Shown: one piece after another, positions 1 to 11,300 of the stretch
How the letters are laid out: each line of letters opens with the position of its first letter
Position numbering within the stretch: position 1 is the first letter of the stretch
NCBI GenBank assembly: GCA_037043015.1
Contig: CM073329.1
Span: 8,076,648-8,140,647, forward strand
Direction of reading: 5' to 3'
DNA length: 64,000 bases
Source of the DNA: Bryum argenteum
Taxonomy: Eukaryota > Streptophyta > Bryopsida > Bryales > Bryaceae
Position numbers and translations under genes: made by a program
The notes under the pieces: model-generated
Databases searched by the model: none
Told to the model about the DNA's origin: nothing
Seen by the model: the letters and a program-made list of their open reading frames with translations, nothing else

Positions 1-1384
1 CGTGTTAAAATACCAATTTTTGAGCTCTCAGGAGGCTTTCAAAGTTGGCAGTGCTGAATTTTTTCTCACTGCAGAGTCAAAAACGACATTTTGATTGGTA
101 CCCCACTGTACATCACCGACACAGGACTCCTGAATACGTTCCGATGGTTGAAATGATAATCGACAAGCTTTGTCGAGGTTCCAAATTGGACGTGATCATC
201 TTCGGGGAAAAGGATCTGGTGTTTCTTCGGCAACTTCTGGAGCACATTCATACTGTCCTAGGATTTCAATCCACGTAATCAAGTCGTCTAACTCTTTCCT
301 TCTTCAGAACCTTACAGGAATTTGACTACGAAAAAAAGTCTAGTTTTTCCACTAAGCCGAATGAGTCATTCAATGAGACATTCTTGGTGGGAGTGAAAAG
401 CCTGGTGAAATATATACCACAGTTCTCGAGATTGTATTTTGGCATGTGCCTGCTGATATCTAGTTTATCCTGCAGAAGGAGGGATCTCATTTGATACCAC
501 TTTCTTCCAAAGAATCTCACATGGATAATTCCGAGTGACGGAAAGCTCAGCTTTAAAGTAGCTTTGAGTTGAAGAGCTCTGTATTAGGGCGCCGGTGTAA
601 AGAATAGGGTCAGGGAGGTTGAGGAAGCTTGGAAAGCATCAATCTGAGTTGTTTCATTTGACATGACTGCAGATGCAAAGAGCGGCAATGCAACAAAGCC
701 TGATGCCGTGCTGAGGCTGTGACAGCAGCACCATAACACAGCCGTGCGACTACAAACCTGCCTGCACGCATTTCCGACGAGGATCCTTGAGTGTTCAATG
801 ACTTCTCTCTCTGTCTGTACTATAGTGGTTCGCGGCATGAGTTACCTCCACTTCGATCTTGAAAGTGAGGCTTAATACATGGTGTGAGGTGTGTAGAGCT
901 CCCCGGCTTTCGGATGATGGCTTGAGATTTAGGCCCAACTCACATGAGAGGAAAGGCAGTGAGTTGAATGAATTGTTTTGGTTCAAATGAGCAAGTGATT
1001 GCCACATGAGAGGAAGTATGGAGAGAGGCAACAATGACATGGAACAATTTTATAGCTTTTGATTTTGCTTTGGATAATGCTTTGGGATTTACATGGCAAT
1101 AAAGTAATGTGACATGGCACAATAAATGTATTCCAAAAACTACTAGGCACTAGTGCTCGGAAGCGCACATTGTAAGGAGAGAAACAAGAAAAAGGAAGAC
1201 AAAGTGCCATGTTGGAGGAAGTTTGTGAAACTTCCTCTCCCACTCGAGTGGCTTGGCCCTTATTTAGTCATTCCCCTAAACTCTTTCTCCCTCTCTATTT
1301 CCATCTACAGTATTTAATAGCAAGAAAAGACCTACTTCCCAACCTATGTTTTCATCTATGTTCGGTGGTCATAGATGGGTGAGC
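1..1384. other. intergenic, no gene recognised
   Basis: I see no coding region with family resemblance here. The open frames are short, overlap one another on both strands and have no recognisable motif. The stretch around 85-112 ends in a GGTACCCCACTGTA-like sequence that faintly resembles the end of the pogo-like element at 12764, but too little matches to call a remnant. Confidence 0.5.
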
Positions 1385-1388
1385 TTAA

Positions 1389-1460
1389 CCCTTAAACGTC
1401 AAGCCTCTCTGAAAATACACTGGAAACCAAGCCCGAGGGGCATGCTTGGACGTTTAAGGG
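1389..1460. mobile_element. 72-bp TTAA-flanked MITE (piggyBac-like, family D-type ends)
   Basis: The element starts CCCTTAAACGTC and ends GACGTTTAAGGG, so its terminal inverted repeats match over about 16 of 17 bases. It is flanked on both sides by TTAA (1385-1388 and 1461-1464). Its right part (GCCCGAGGGG and the end) resembles the right ends of the longer elements at 26047 and 54807, so it is probably an internally deleted derivative. At 72 bp it is nearly nothing but ends. Confidence 0.75.
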
Positions 1461-1464
1461 TTAA

Positions 1465-1909
1465 ACTTGGCCAGCGAGCTGGTCACGGAACCTCATGGGC
1501 AGGGCGAGGTCGCTCGGGCAGGGGGACGGAATTGGACAGCATACATCCAACACTGATCACAACGTAACTCTAAACCTCGACTCCAATTGTGTAATCTTCG
1601 ACTTCAGTACCCTCACTTCTGTTTTGTACTTGTCCAACCTGCACAGTCGCAAAGCTCAGCACATTGTGTACGAAGGAAATTAAAGCAAGCGTCCCTACTC
1701 CGTGAAAAGGAATCTGTGCATTTCAAGTCTCTACATGATGCCAAAATCGTAGCCTGTAACCACTAGTCAAAATTCAAGAGAATTGTGACTCAAGGGAATT
1801 GGTTGCGTGTAGAAAGACGTACCTGCTTTGGGCTTGGGCTTCGTCATGTTCCTCAATCTAATGGTGAAGAGCGTTCTGGGCGATTCCCAATTCTTCCTCT
1901 AGAGCCTGT
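1465..1909. other. intergenic, no gene recognised
   Basis: A short phrase, CACAACGTAAC(C/T)CTAAACCT, occurs at about 1558 and again at about 1910, which hints at a local duplication. Nothing else is recognisable. Confidence 0.4.
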
Positions 1910-2281
1910 TCACAACGTAACCCTAAACCTGGACAGGTATCCTGCTGCTGCTCTCCTCAACTTTCCATTGCAGCACCCGGCCATGTTCACCTTCTCAGGA
2001 TTGGAAAGCTTCCCGATTTCCTGAGGTAACTGCTTCAAACATAAACACCAGCTCAAATCCAGCTCCTTCAAATTTCTCATGTACTTAATCTTGACACCAT
2101 CGCATGAGCTCTTTCGTAATGCATGATTCTCGATCTCCACTACACTACACACTGTTGTTTCAACCAAATCCACAGAAGATAATGAGTTCAAAGATGGAGC
2201 TTCAGGACCGCTCAAGGCAGTGTTGAGGTGAGATTCGTGCTTGATTATCCTAAAATTACTTCCATAGAATAATGTGATCAC
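1910..2281 (-). pseudogene. leucine-rich-repeat gene fragment (NLR/RLK-type LRR)
   Basis: This minus-strand frame of 123 codons contains one clear plant-type leucine-rich repeat: MRNLKELDLSWCLCLKQLP, then EIGKLSNPEKVNMAGC, near residues 68-105. The LxxLxLSxCxxLxxLP layout is the one seen in LRR regions of plant disease-resistance proteins. Upstream residues show no repeat, and no NB-ARC, kinase or transmembrane part lies nearby, so this is either one exon of a larger unrecognised gene or, more likely, a gene fragment. The first codon is not clearly a start. Such fragments often recognise a protein partner when part of a whole receptor; no function can be given for this piece alone. Confidence 0.45.
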
Positions 2282-2575
2282 TTTTCTTTCCCAATCCCTT
2301 GGATCATATTTAGTGGTGATATGTACTGTACAAATCTGAACGGCCCTGGAGCTCCCTCTAGTATGTCTGGAATTAATCTCTACACAGAAGTTTCAGCTCT
2401 AATTCCAGAAACGAATTTCTACAGAAGTCTGAAATTTTGGGTTCTTGCATGAATTGCATCCCTTTGGATCAACTTCTTTTCAGTTATTTTATCTTCAAAG
2501 AACTGTGTTCCATGCCTTAGAGGAGTTCCTCGTGAAAGGCACGTGTTTGTTCATTTTCTTACATTTTCTTCTTAA

Positions 2576-3485
2576 CCCCTAAAAATCGAGGGAAACGGAT
2601 TTGGTATTTTGAGATTTCGGGCAGCTCATTTTAAGCATTTAAATTGATATTTTTGCCTAAGATTTTTACTGGGTGCTCCCCATACTGTAATGTGTATGTG
2701 GTAAAATTTTCAAAGTCAAATTTTAATTTTATAACCCTCACCTAGAAATTTTAGGTTTCAAGTCCAAAACGGGCAATTTAAAATATATATTTTTTAAGTA
2801 TTCTTTCTTGGAAATATGTTCATTACCAAATTACTATTCAAATTCCAAAGTGTCCAAAGTCAAAAAGTTTACCAATTTTACAAGGGCAGCCTCCAAAACT
2901 TTCAAAAATAATCTTCACAATTTCTAGTAATTTTACAATTTTTTCTTTCAAAAATTGCCAAAATTTTCCAAGATTTTTTTCTTTCAAATTCACATTCTCA
3001 TAAATGCACCTACTCACTGTCCAGATATTCCTCAAACTAAATATATCATATGTGGTGCTTGTTTTACTATATTGTTGTTTTTAGACATATTTTCATAAAA
3101 TAATTTACATTAAGGTCAAAAAGTGGAATTGGTCTCTAAAATTTTGCATGAGCATACCCAACTTGATTACCTACATGAAAAAAAATGAGGGAAAAATATT
3201 TGGAATAACAATCATTAAGTTGCCCTTGGCACCATTCAGACAATGCCTCTTAGGCACGGGCAAAAAAAAGTGTTGAAAAACTTTGATCATTATGATCTCA
3301 CAAATGACAAACATCCGACGGTTGAAATTTTGACCAGTCCTTTGTATACAAGTTAGGTACAAGATCTTACGGTTCAAAGTCTAAATCCATATTAAAAAGT
3401 TTCTCCATTTCCCTATTTCCCAACGAAGGTGAAAAATGGCAGTTATTGGTTCTGGAGGTCGAGGAAACGCTTGGATTATTAGGGG
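2576..3485. mobile_element. TTAA-flanked MITE, family A (910 bp, piggyBac-like)
   Basis: The element begins CCCCTAAAAATCGAGGGAA, ends TTATTAGGGG, and is flanked by TTAA at 2572-2575 and 3486-3489. Its interior matches the elements at 27706 and 51154 almost end to end, in the same orientation, with more differences than those two show from each other. No transposase is encoded; the short frames inside are chance. Confidence 0.85.
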
Positions 3486-3848
3486 TTAATACTAAATCTA
3501 CCTGCTAGAATTTCATAAAAGAACTGTAGAATTCTAGCTTCTAGAATGATGAAAATGACAAGTGCCCGTGATAAGTTGTAGTAAGCACTACAGAAGTACT
3601 AATGAAAATTGCATAGAATTCAAACATGATGGTACAAAGCAGTAGTGTTGAATGGAAGAACCACGAAATATAAAGAGCCATGGTTGATTAATGGTGAATC
3701 TGTGTTGTGAATTGAGTAGTTATGAAAATATGGCATATGTATCATTAGTATCTAATACCTCGTTCTTGTGGAAAGTGTTCCCCCATCTTTATTCTAGGTG
3801 TGACATTTTTACTATTGCGTGCTTCCTTGTACTTCTTTGGTTTGTTAA

Positions 3849-4108
3849 CCCCTAAAGATTTACAATGTTTTGAGATCTTGAAATCCCAACACTGACCACT
3901 ATGTACTAATGGGGGTACGTCCAATATTTATGGAAATTTTTGATAATTTCAACCGTAGGATCTTGAAGTAGACTACCTTCAGTAGTAGTGTGAAAATTTT
4001 CAACCGTTGGATCATCACTAGGTGTGAGATCGTAACATTTGAAGTTGGCTGAAATATTTTTTTGGCTTTGACAGTAAAAGCTGAATCGTGGTCGTGGTCG
4101 TTTAGGGG
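3849..4108. mobile_element. TTAA-flanked MITE, family B (260 bp, piggyBac-like)
   Basis: It runs from CCCCTAAAGATT to GTCGTTTAGGGG between TTAA copies at 3845-3848 and 4109-4112. It is the reverse-orientation counterpart of the element at 13034: both carry the phrases about ACTGACCA.TATGTACTAATG and AACCGTAGGATCTTGAAGTA. Confidence 0.82.
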
Positions 4109-4379
4109 TTAAGTAGAAACAAAAAACGAAGTAATAGAAATGATGTGTGTTAGTATATTAGAACCGTATCAACATTGTGACTTATCGTTGTTGTTTTTTT
4201 TCCTTTGTTTTTTTTTCTTTCTTTCTCTGTAACAGAAGTATGTACGAGTGTGTGTAGGATTTGTAGAGGATGTTCTTTGTGTCCGCTCATGCCATCCTCC
4301 CATGTCTTTCAATCATTAATTTCTTGATCATACAACTTGTTGTTTTTTATTTTCATTTTGTAGAAAATTATGTGTTAAC

Positions 4380-6535
4380 ATGAACATGGAGAACCATTCA
4401 AGATTAGATGAAGCAGAAGATCCATCTCTCGATACAAATTCCTTATGTGTGAAGCCATGTAGAAAATGCAAGGGAATAATGTCTCTGCTTGAACAACAAC
4501 AGGAAAAACCACAATTATTTCCACATGGTCCTTTTGATCATTCAAATCTCAAATGAGAATCCAAGATCAATAGTGGTGGTAATGGACAAACCAAAACTAT
4601 TCAAGTAGCGTTTATTCCTTAGGACATATTGGAAATTTTTATTGATGGAGAATCTAATCAAAGAAACTATCCTTGTAGATTTAACAGGAAAAAAGACAAG
4701 GTTGTTGAACTTAGATCACTTTTTCAAGTTCGCAGTTTATCATAAACTCAAAAAATAAGATAATCTTTATTTTTTCTTAAACTTCTAAGATTATATCAAT
4801 TATATTCCTCTATGTTTGAATTGTTGCATGATTTTGTATTTTGATCTTCATATAAATGTTTTTATGCAGGTTTCATTGTAAGTATCGTCCAGAGGACTAT
4901 ACACATAATGTCATTAAAGACTTCGAAGTATTATCTGTCAATGCTCTTGGAAATCCTCATAAAGCAATATAAGAAACGAAGACATCTAAGAAAACAGGTG
5001 TTAAACTTTCGAAACCGAGAAATCAAGAATCCAAATTGGTTGGAATGAGCAACATTATTGTAGAGAAGGGAGTGAGAAAAGTCGGAAAAATAACTCAAGG
5101 TTTAGGTATAAAAAAGGGATGTCAATGTTTTTTTACTACAAAGCAGTTGTATGTAGACAGCATCTTGTGTAAGTTACAATATCATTGTTAGAATCATATT
5201 AATGTTCATGGAGAAGATGCACTTGAAAAGATGTGTACGGGTTTTAAACACAGTTTAGAAGCTAGATTCATATATCAAAAACAACTCTAGAATGGATTGA
5301 AAATTGTATCAGACAGGGATTCACAGTGCATCGAGTAATGACAAAACATCAAAGGCACATTTTAGAATGTGCATTACAAGATGTTCAACCTACTAGAAAT
5401 ACTTTCATTTTTGCCAACTAATATTCAGAATATTTCAACAAAAAAGGGCTTAGGAGACATAGGAGAGGCATAAGATTGATGCTTTGAGATAGAAATGTGA
5501 GTTAAAAAAAATTCAGAATTAGTTTTTCTTATCAACAACATGAAGTTCTTGTTTTAAATGATGATCCCAAAAACAAGTGTACTCATACACTAGCATTTCA
5601 AACCAAATGGCAACTTGAAATGATAGCACAACATGGGCATATGAAAGCTCTATTATGTGATGCAACATTTGGTACCATTATGGCTAGGGTAAGTAAACAT
5701 TGTCATTTGATTTTTTAACTTGGCATTTGACATTGTATTCTATCTATTGATATATTATACTCATTACTTTATTTATTATGTAGTATCCTCTTTATACAAT
5801 CATGGTTTTTGATGATTGGTATAATGGAATACCAGTGGCATATATTATCACCTGCAAGTGAGCAGAAGAAAACATATTACCTTGTATAACTAACTGCGAG
5901 ATAGAGTTATAGCAACCAAATCAGATTGGAGGTGAAATGCAATCATTGTGGATTGTGCCCAAGCTGAATTGAATTGTATTGCGGAAGTTGTTTTTTCTTT
6001 ACTTTTGTTGGGTGTTCATTGGCAAACATGATGTCAATTTAAATAATAATCATTTTAAATCATATTCATAGTTATATAATATATTATGTGACATTACATA
6101 TTATGTGAATTTTTTTCTAAGAAGGTTTCCCCATAGTCCAAAATTATGCTATGCTATGGCATGTTTGGAAGGCTTGGGCAGAAAATTGCAAGCCCTCAAG
6201 TACGAGTAGAGGTTCCCAAAGAAATTGCAAGTTTGATGTACAACAATGATAGAAATAAGGGTATGACGACAGTGTTGTATGCAGAAGAGAAGTTTGATAA
6301 TTTAAAACTTCAATTCCTCTAGTGTCAAATTTTTTTTGATTACTTTGAGAATCAAAGGATTGGAAAAATGGTGATGTGGGTTACATGTTGCAGAAATATT
6401 CCTCACGTTAGACAAGATACAAATGCAGAAGTGGAATCTTATCATGTCAATATCAATTCTATACTCTCTAGTACAAAATCAAGGTTTCTGAGAGGGCCTT
6501 TTGATTGGTTGATTTATCAACTACACTAAAAATTA
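4380..6535 (+). pseudogene. Mutator-like (MULE) transposase, decayed
   Basis: Several plus-strand pieces read like plant Mutator-like transposases of the SWIM/MULE type. The frame from ATG 4380 gives a Cys-containing N-terminal part. The piece near 5120-5280 reads GCQCFFTTKQLY, typical of the region before the catalytic domain. About 5605-5860 reads ALLCDATFGTIMARYPLYTI and then FDDWYNGIPVAYIIT, which matches the conserved MULE core containing the catalytic Asp of the DDE triad. About 6365-6535 reads CCRNIPHVRQDTNAEVESYH, the usual C-terminal motif. A textbook intron (GTAAGT at 5689, TTATGTAG ending 5783) still joins ATMAR to YPLY in frame. Many in-frame stops (for example near 4555, 4621, 4970, 5290) show it is dead. 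I found no convincing terminal repeats. Confidence 0.75.
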
Positions 6536-7749
6536 TATGTAATACAAAAAATTATATTTAGTGTTGGATGACAATTGGTGTAGTTACCACCATCTTGCCC
6601 CAACACTATTTGTCAACCTCTGAACAATTAGTGTAGTAGGGGCCACCGTTTCTTAATGATACCTCGCCTTCTAGGAGCCAAAGTTGCAAATTGGATAGTT
6701 AAGGCATCTTTTTTATGCCCCCTTGTCTTATTCTCTTCCCTCTAGGCTTATCCTCCTTACACACAAGGGTTTCATTCTTTTTCTCAACTCCCATGGAGCT
6801 TACTTCTCTCTAGAGTTTGTTTATTTGAGAGATTGCAATTGCGGTGTTTTGCATTTAAGAGGTGGCCTTGCAATAAAGAAAGTACTTTGCAATTTAAGAG
6901 GAGCTTTGCAAGAAAGAAGGAAATTTGCTAGAAAAGAGGGAGTTTGCAAGAAAAGAGGGAGTTTGCAAGAAAAAAGAGGGAGTTTGCAAGAAAGGAGAGA
7001 CTTTACAAGATCGGAGGAACTTTACAAGGTACATTGAGCTTCTTTCTTTCTTTCCTTCCATTAAGTACTCATTTTCACTCTTTCTCTTTCTCTTATTTTT
7101 GCAAATGAATTTCAATTCTTTTATCAAAGTGTACTACGTCATTAAAGCTTTTAAACCGTTTCAAATGAGATCAACTGACCTTACTTTCTCAGTGAGATGG
7201 TCTCATTATATACAATTTTGATTGTCAATCATACATGCTCTCAATCATACATGCTCTCAATCATACATGTTATCTATTACACTTGTTGTCTATCATACTC
7301 GCTGGCCATGTCCATCATACATGCTGTTCATGTCTATCATACTTGCAGTAATGTAACATCGTACGTGCTGTAATGAACATCATCTTTGTTGTAATTAACA
7401 CCATACTTGTTAATCATACTTGAACATGGACAACATGTATGAAGAACATGAATATTTACAACATGTTTAATTCAATATGTGATTTGTTCTATTTTTATAA
7501 TAACAGTAAGTTTACATGGTCTAAGCTTCTCTAAAATCAATGTAGGTGAGTTTCTTTCCAATATGATATTCAATATTTCAATTTCAATATCTGCAAATTT
7601 ATCTCAATGAATTTCACAACATGTCCCTATTGTCCAAGATTAGAATGACTTGAATTATTTGTCAAAAGAATCTTTTATATTGGACTTTACTTTTTATATC
7701 TTACTTTACTTTTTATATCTTACTTTACTCTATTTCTAGGTTTTTCATA
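6536..7749. repeat. non-coding, two short-period tandem repeats
   Basis: About 6885-7035 is purine-rich and repeats a GAGGGAGTTTGCAAGAAA-like unit of 19-22 bp six or seven times. About 7210-7440 repeats a loose AATCATACATGCT-like unit. Neither encodes a recognisable protein. About 7700-7749 ends in a pyrimidine run and TAG directly before the ATG of the pogo-like transposase and could be its splice acceptor. Confidence 0.45.
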
Positions 7750-8830
7750 ATGGAGCGTGATCCGGGAATTTCACGATCTCTTCAGCAAGTGACACCTATC
7801 GCCACACGGAAGACCATAAAAAACATGCAATTAAGCAATTATGCACTTGGCCATTTAAAAGTGCACTTGAGGTACTACGACGGTCATTGAGTGCAAAAAT
7901 GATTTTTTAAATTTTTCAACTTAAATTTTTTTATAAAAAAGTTGTTATGTAAAAATATTGCGTAATGTCAAAAGTGGTAAGATAAGAAGTCTTTTAATGG
8001 CATTGCCAACGTATTTTTGTTATAAATTCCTATAAATAATATGATTATCTTTGTCCAAGGATATTTGAAATGTATATTATATGCTGCAAAAGTTTTGTGT
8101 AGATTGTAGTTTATATAATTCCTGGTTAGCAGAATGACGTAAGCACCAAATTGTTTACAAAACTAGGCATCAATGGACATTTGATAAAAATATATTCCAT
8201 ATTATACAATCTGACCATACAATGAAATTGAATCCATATGTCCATCGCAACAACTTGTCTACAAATCATCTTTGCGATCTTGTACTATCTAGTACATATA
8301 TACATCTAGAAACACCTAGCATACACAAAACACTCGGATTACATACTAGTATTTAATGCTACTTACAACCGGTCATCGTCAATAGCTTCGGTTTGCATTA
8401 CAATATATTCTAATATGTGAGCCTTCGGAGATTGGATAATGCAAATGTTGCTTGGAACCTGTATTCCAAATACATTGTGATTTCTCCTCCAACTAGGGCC
8501 AGTCATGACTCTTTCTGGTTCACAACATACAACAAAAACTCAAATATTAGTGAAACAGTAACCTCTAGATTAAAAAGTCTTCTATTAAAATCATTCAAAT
8601 GTTTTGAATGTTTAATATTAGAAATTTTTCAAAAAAAACTTAAGATACAACAAAATTGTTTTCATGCAGCAATACAAACACCTTTGATTAGACATTCCTC
8701 AACTATACACTTTATTTTGAATTCATTTTTTTGTTACATTTGGAGGATTCCTTGGAGGTAGCAAAAAAATATTTAAGAATAAAAAATATTTAAAAGGTTT
8801 TAAAAAATATTTAAAAGGTTTCAAATACAA

Positions 8831-9080
8831 GGTTGGTTGATTTCCTTCAAGGGGTGTGCATATGTACACCCCTGAAATATTCCTTGGAGGCAGCAAACAA
8901 ACCAAAAAAATTAAAAAATATATATAATTATAAAAAAAGTTTTTTAAAAAACGATTAATTTTTTAAAAAGTTGTTTAATTATTTAAAAAGTTGTTAAATT
9001 TTTTTCAAAAATGGATGGCTAATTTCCTCCTAGTGGCGTGCATACACACCCCTGAAGCATTCCCTGGAGGCGGGAAGAAG

Positions 9081-9133
<53 letters not shown>

Positions 9134-10172
9134 AAGAAAGAAAAGAAAAGAGAAAAGAGAAAGAAAGAAAGAAAAGAAAAAGAAAGAAGGAAAGAAGAAG
9201 AGGATGGCTGATTTCCTCCAGGGGGGTGCGTACGCACACCCCTGGAGCATTCCCTGGAGAAGAAGGAAGAAAAAAAAAAAAAAAAAAAAAAAAAACTTTT
9301 TTAGGGTTTGTGGCGACGGCGGCGGCGACAACAGAGGTGCAGCTATGGGAGGGGAGAAGGAGGGTCGAGGGAGAGAGAAGGGAAAAGTGGTGCAGATGTC
9401 GGAGAGCATCCTCGCAGCAGTCTCCTTCCTCTCCCTCTCCCACATCCTCCACACCTACCGCCTGCGCAAGACGCTTCTGCTTGACAAAATCGTCCGAGAG
9501 TCTCCTGAGGTGCAAACAGGATTCCAAACGAAGCTCGAAGTGCGTTTCATATCCTGGCATGGATGTCGCTCCCGACCTTTACGGTGGAAATCGCCACCGA
9601 GCATGGTGGTACCACTACGTCGCGATCCGTTTGTGAATGTACCTCACATCAACGTCATTCTCAGATCACTGCAGTCTTCTCGTGGTCGTACAAAACTTCG
9701 GTGTTCCTCTTCATGTGTGTGCTCTTCCGGCTCATGTGCTGTTTGCAAGTGCTTCGTCTCCGAGGATACTACAAGCTTCGGAAGAGGCGGAGATGTTGCC
9801 ACGATCTTGAAGGAGCACATGAAGATCCCGAACCGGTGACACATGTTCACCGACTTGCATCGTTGTTTGATTCTCACGCACGGGGGGTACCTACGCAGGG
9901 GTCGCACACCCCTGGAGCATTCCCTGCAGGAAATCAGCCATCCAATTTATTTATTATTTATTTATTATTTTATTTTATTTTATTTTTTATTTTTTTGTTT
10001 TGTGCCTCCAGGGAATGCTCCAGGGGTGTGCGTACGCACCCCCCCTGGAGGAAATCAGCCATTTTTAAAAAAAATTTAATGTTTTAATTTTTTTTAAATT
10101 TTTTAAATTTTTTTCTCCTTCTCCACCAAGGAATGTGTGCATGCACACCCCTTGAAGGAAATCAACTACCCC
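8831..10172. repeat. cluster of palindromic GTGTGCGTACGCACAC modules with A/T tracts
   Basis: A module of about 60 bp reads GATTTCCTCCAGGGG, then GTGTGCGTACGCACAC, then CCCTGGAGCATTCCCTGGAG. It recurs at about 8831-8890, 9012-9073, 9202-9260 and 9888-9945, and in inverted orientation at 10006-10067 and 10122-10172. The core is a perfect or near-perfect palindrome. Direct copies are followed by long adenine or A/G-rich runs (about 9078-9200 and 9270-9295) and inverted copies sit next to T-rich runs. Confidence 0.7.
9300..9840 (+). pseudogene. GC-rich gene-like fragment between inverted modules, unknown
   Basis: This 540-bp island is much more GC-rich than its surroundings. One frame reads MGGEKEGRGREKGKVVQ and then MSESILAAVSFLSLSHILHT, followed by YRLRKTLLLDKIVRESPEVQ, which looks like a real N-terminus with a hydrophobic stretch and a basic segment. 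A second frame carries another hydrophobic stretch (FLFMCVLFRLMCC) near 9700-9760. I do not recognise the family. The open frame is artificially long because it runs through the poly-A (lysine) tract upstream. Its position between oppositely oriented palindromic modules suggests host sequence captured by a mobile unit, but this is inference. Confidence 0.35.
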
Positions 10173-10174
10173 TA

Positions 10175-11300
10175 GCTTAAAAAATTAAACAATCAATAAA
10201 TTTAAAAAGTAAATAATCAAGAAATTAAAAAGAATTGTATTATTTTGCGAGACATAACAAGTATAAATTCAGTTTGAAGATTGTGCAACTATTGTTGATT
10301 TTTTAAAATAACTTAAAATTAAAAATTGTTCTAGACTTTAGCAAGATATAATGAATATATTAGTTTAGAGATTTTGCAATTAACATGATTCACATGAAGT
10401 CATTTTAGGAAGTTTTAAATAAAATTTGAACATACCACAAAAGTAATAGAATTTACCGAGACATAGACCATTGTATTCGTGATTCTTTAACTAATGAACA
10501 TCTTTCACATGAGGTTATTTTTAAATTTGAACAAGTAAAAATTACTATGTTAGACTATATTAATATTGACCATGATGATATTGTGTTTCAATGATATTCA
10601 GGTTGCCACGGCTTGCACCACCACAACAAATTCTACAATTGACAAGGATTGGGAGAAGCACGGATGGTTTAATGATAGGATTGTTATGTTTGATTGATAT
10701 ATTTGAATTAGGTATCAAAATTTTGGTTATGATATTATACATGTTTGATTATAGTATTATCATTAATAGTTTGATTATGGTCTTTACTGTTATTACTTAT
10801 TAGTTTCTTAAGTATGGTTATGAATTGTTTGTATAGATTTGCATATAATATAGAGCGAGATGCTCCATATTTTCTCGTTGAATAGTACATGTTGGCCTTA
10901 TATCTCTTATAAAGTATATTTGTTTTATGAATGCCAAAAATAGTATATATAGAGCCATATGTATATGTACAACATGGAAGTTTACATGTCGTGCACAAAG
11001 TACTAAAACAAATGTTGGCAATCTTTGAACATGATAATTTGGCAATGTTCTCAAAGCAATAAAACATGATTTGGCAAAAGATTTATTATTAATCAATAGT
11101 ATTTTTCATTAGTTCAAGTTTAGTGCATGCACATTATGCACAATCTTACGGAATTAGTGAAAATTATTCACTTATGTACACATTGAGAAACCAATATTCC
11201 ATGATATTGTCACAAAAATATAGCAAAGGAAAAATTGGGATTTTTGGGATTTTTTTCCTTCCAAAAAACATTTCCGTTCAAAATCTTGTTGTTATTGAGT
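10175..11300. other. AT-rich interior of the 3.5-kb element
   Basis: Very AT-rich with only short frames on both strands. One plus-strand piece at about 10600-10740 (FRLPRLAPPQQILQLTRIGR) could be a transposase exon remnant, but I cannot place it in a family. Confidence 0.35.

Noticed and set aside
85-112. GGTACCCCACTGTA as a right end of the pogo-like element
   Set aside because: Only the last dozen bases match and no adjacent element sequence was found.
8991-9839. 282-codon open frame on the plus strand
   Set aside because: It runs through poly-A (lysine) tracts and several repeat modules; only the GC-rich island at 9300-9840 looks gene-like.
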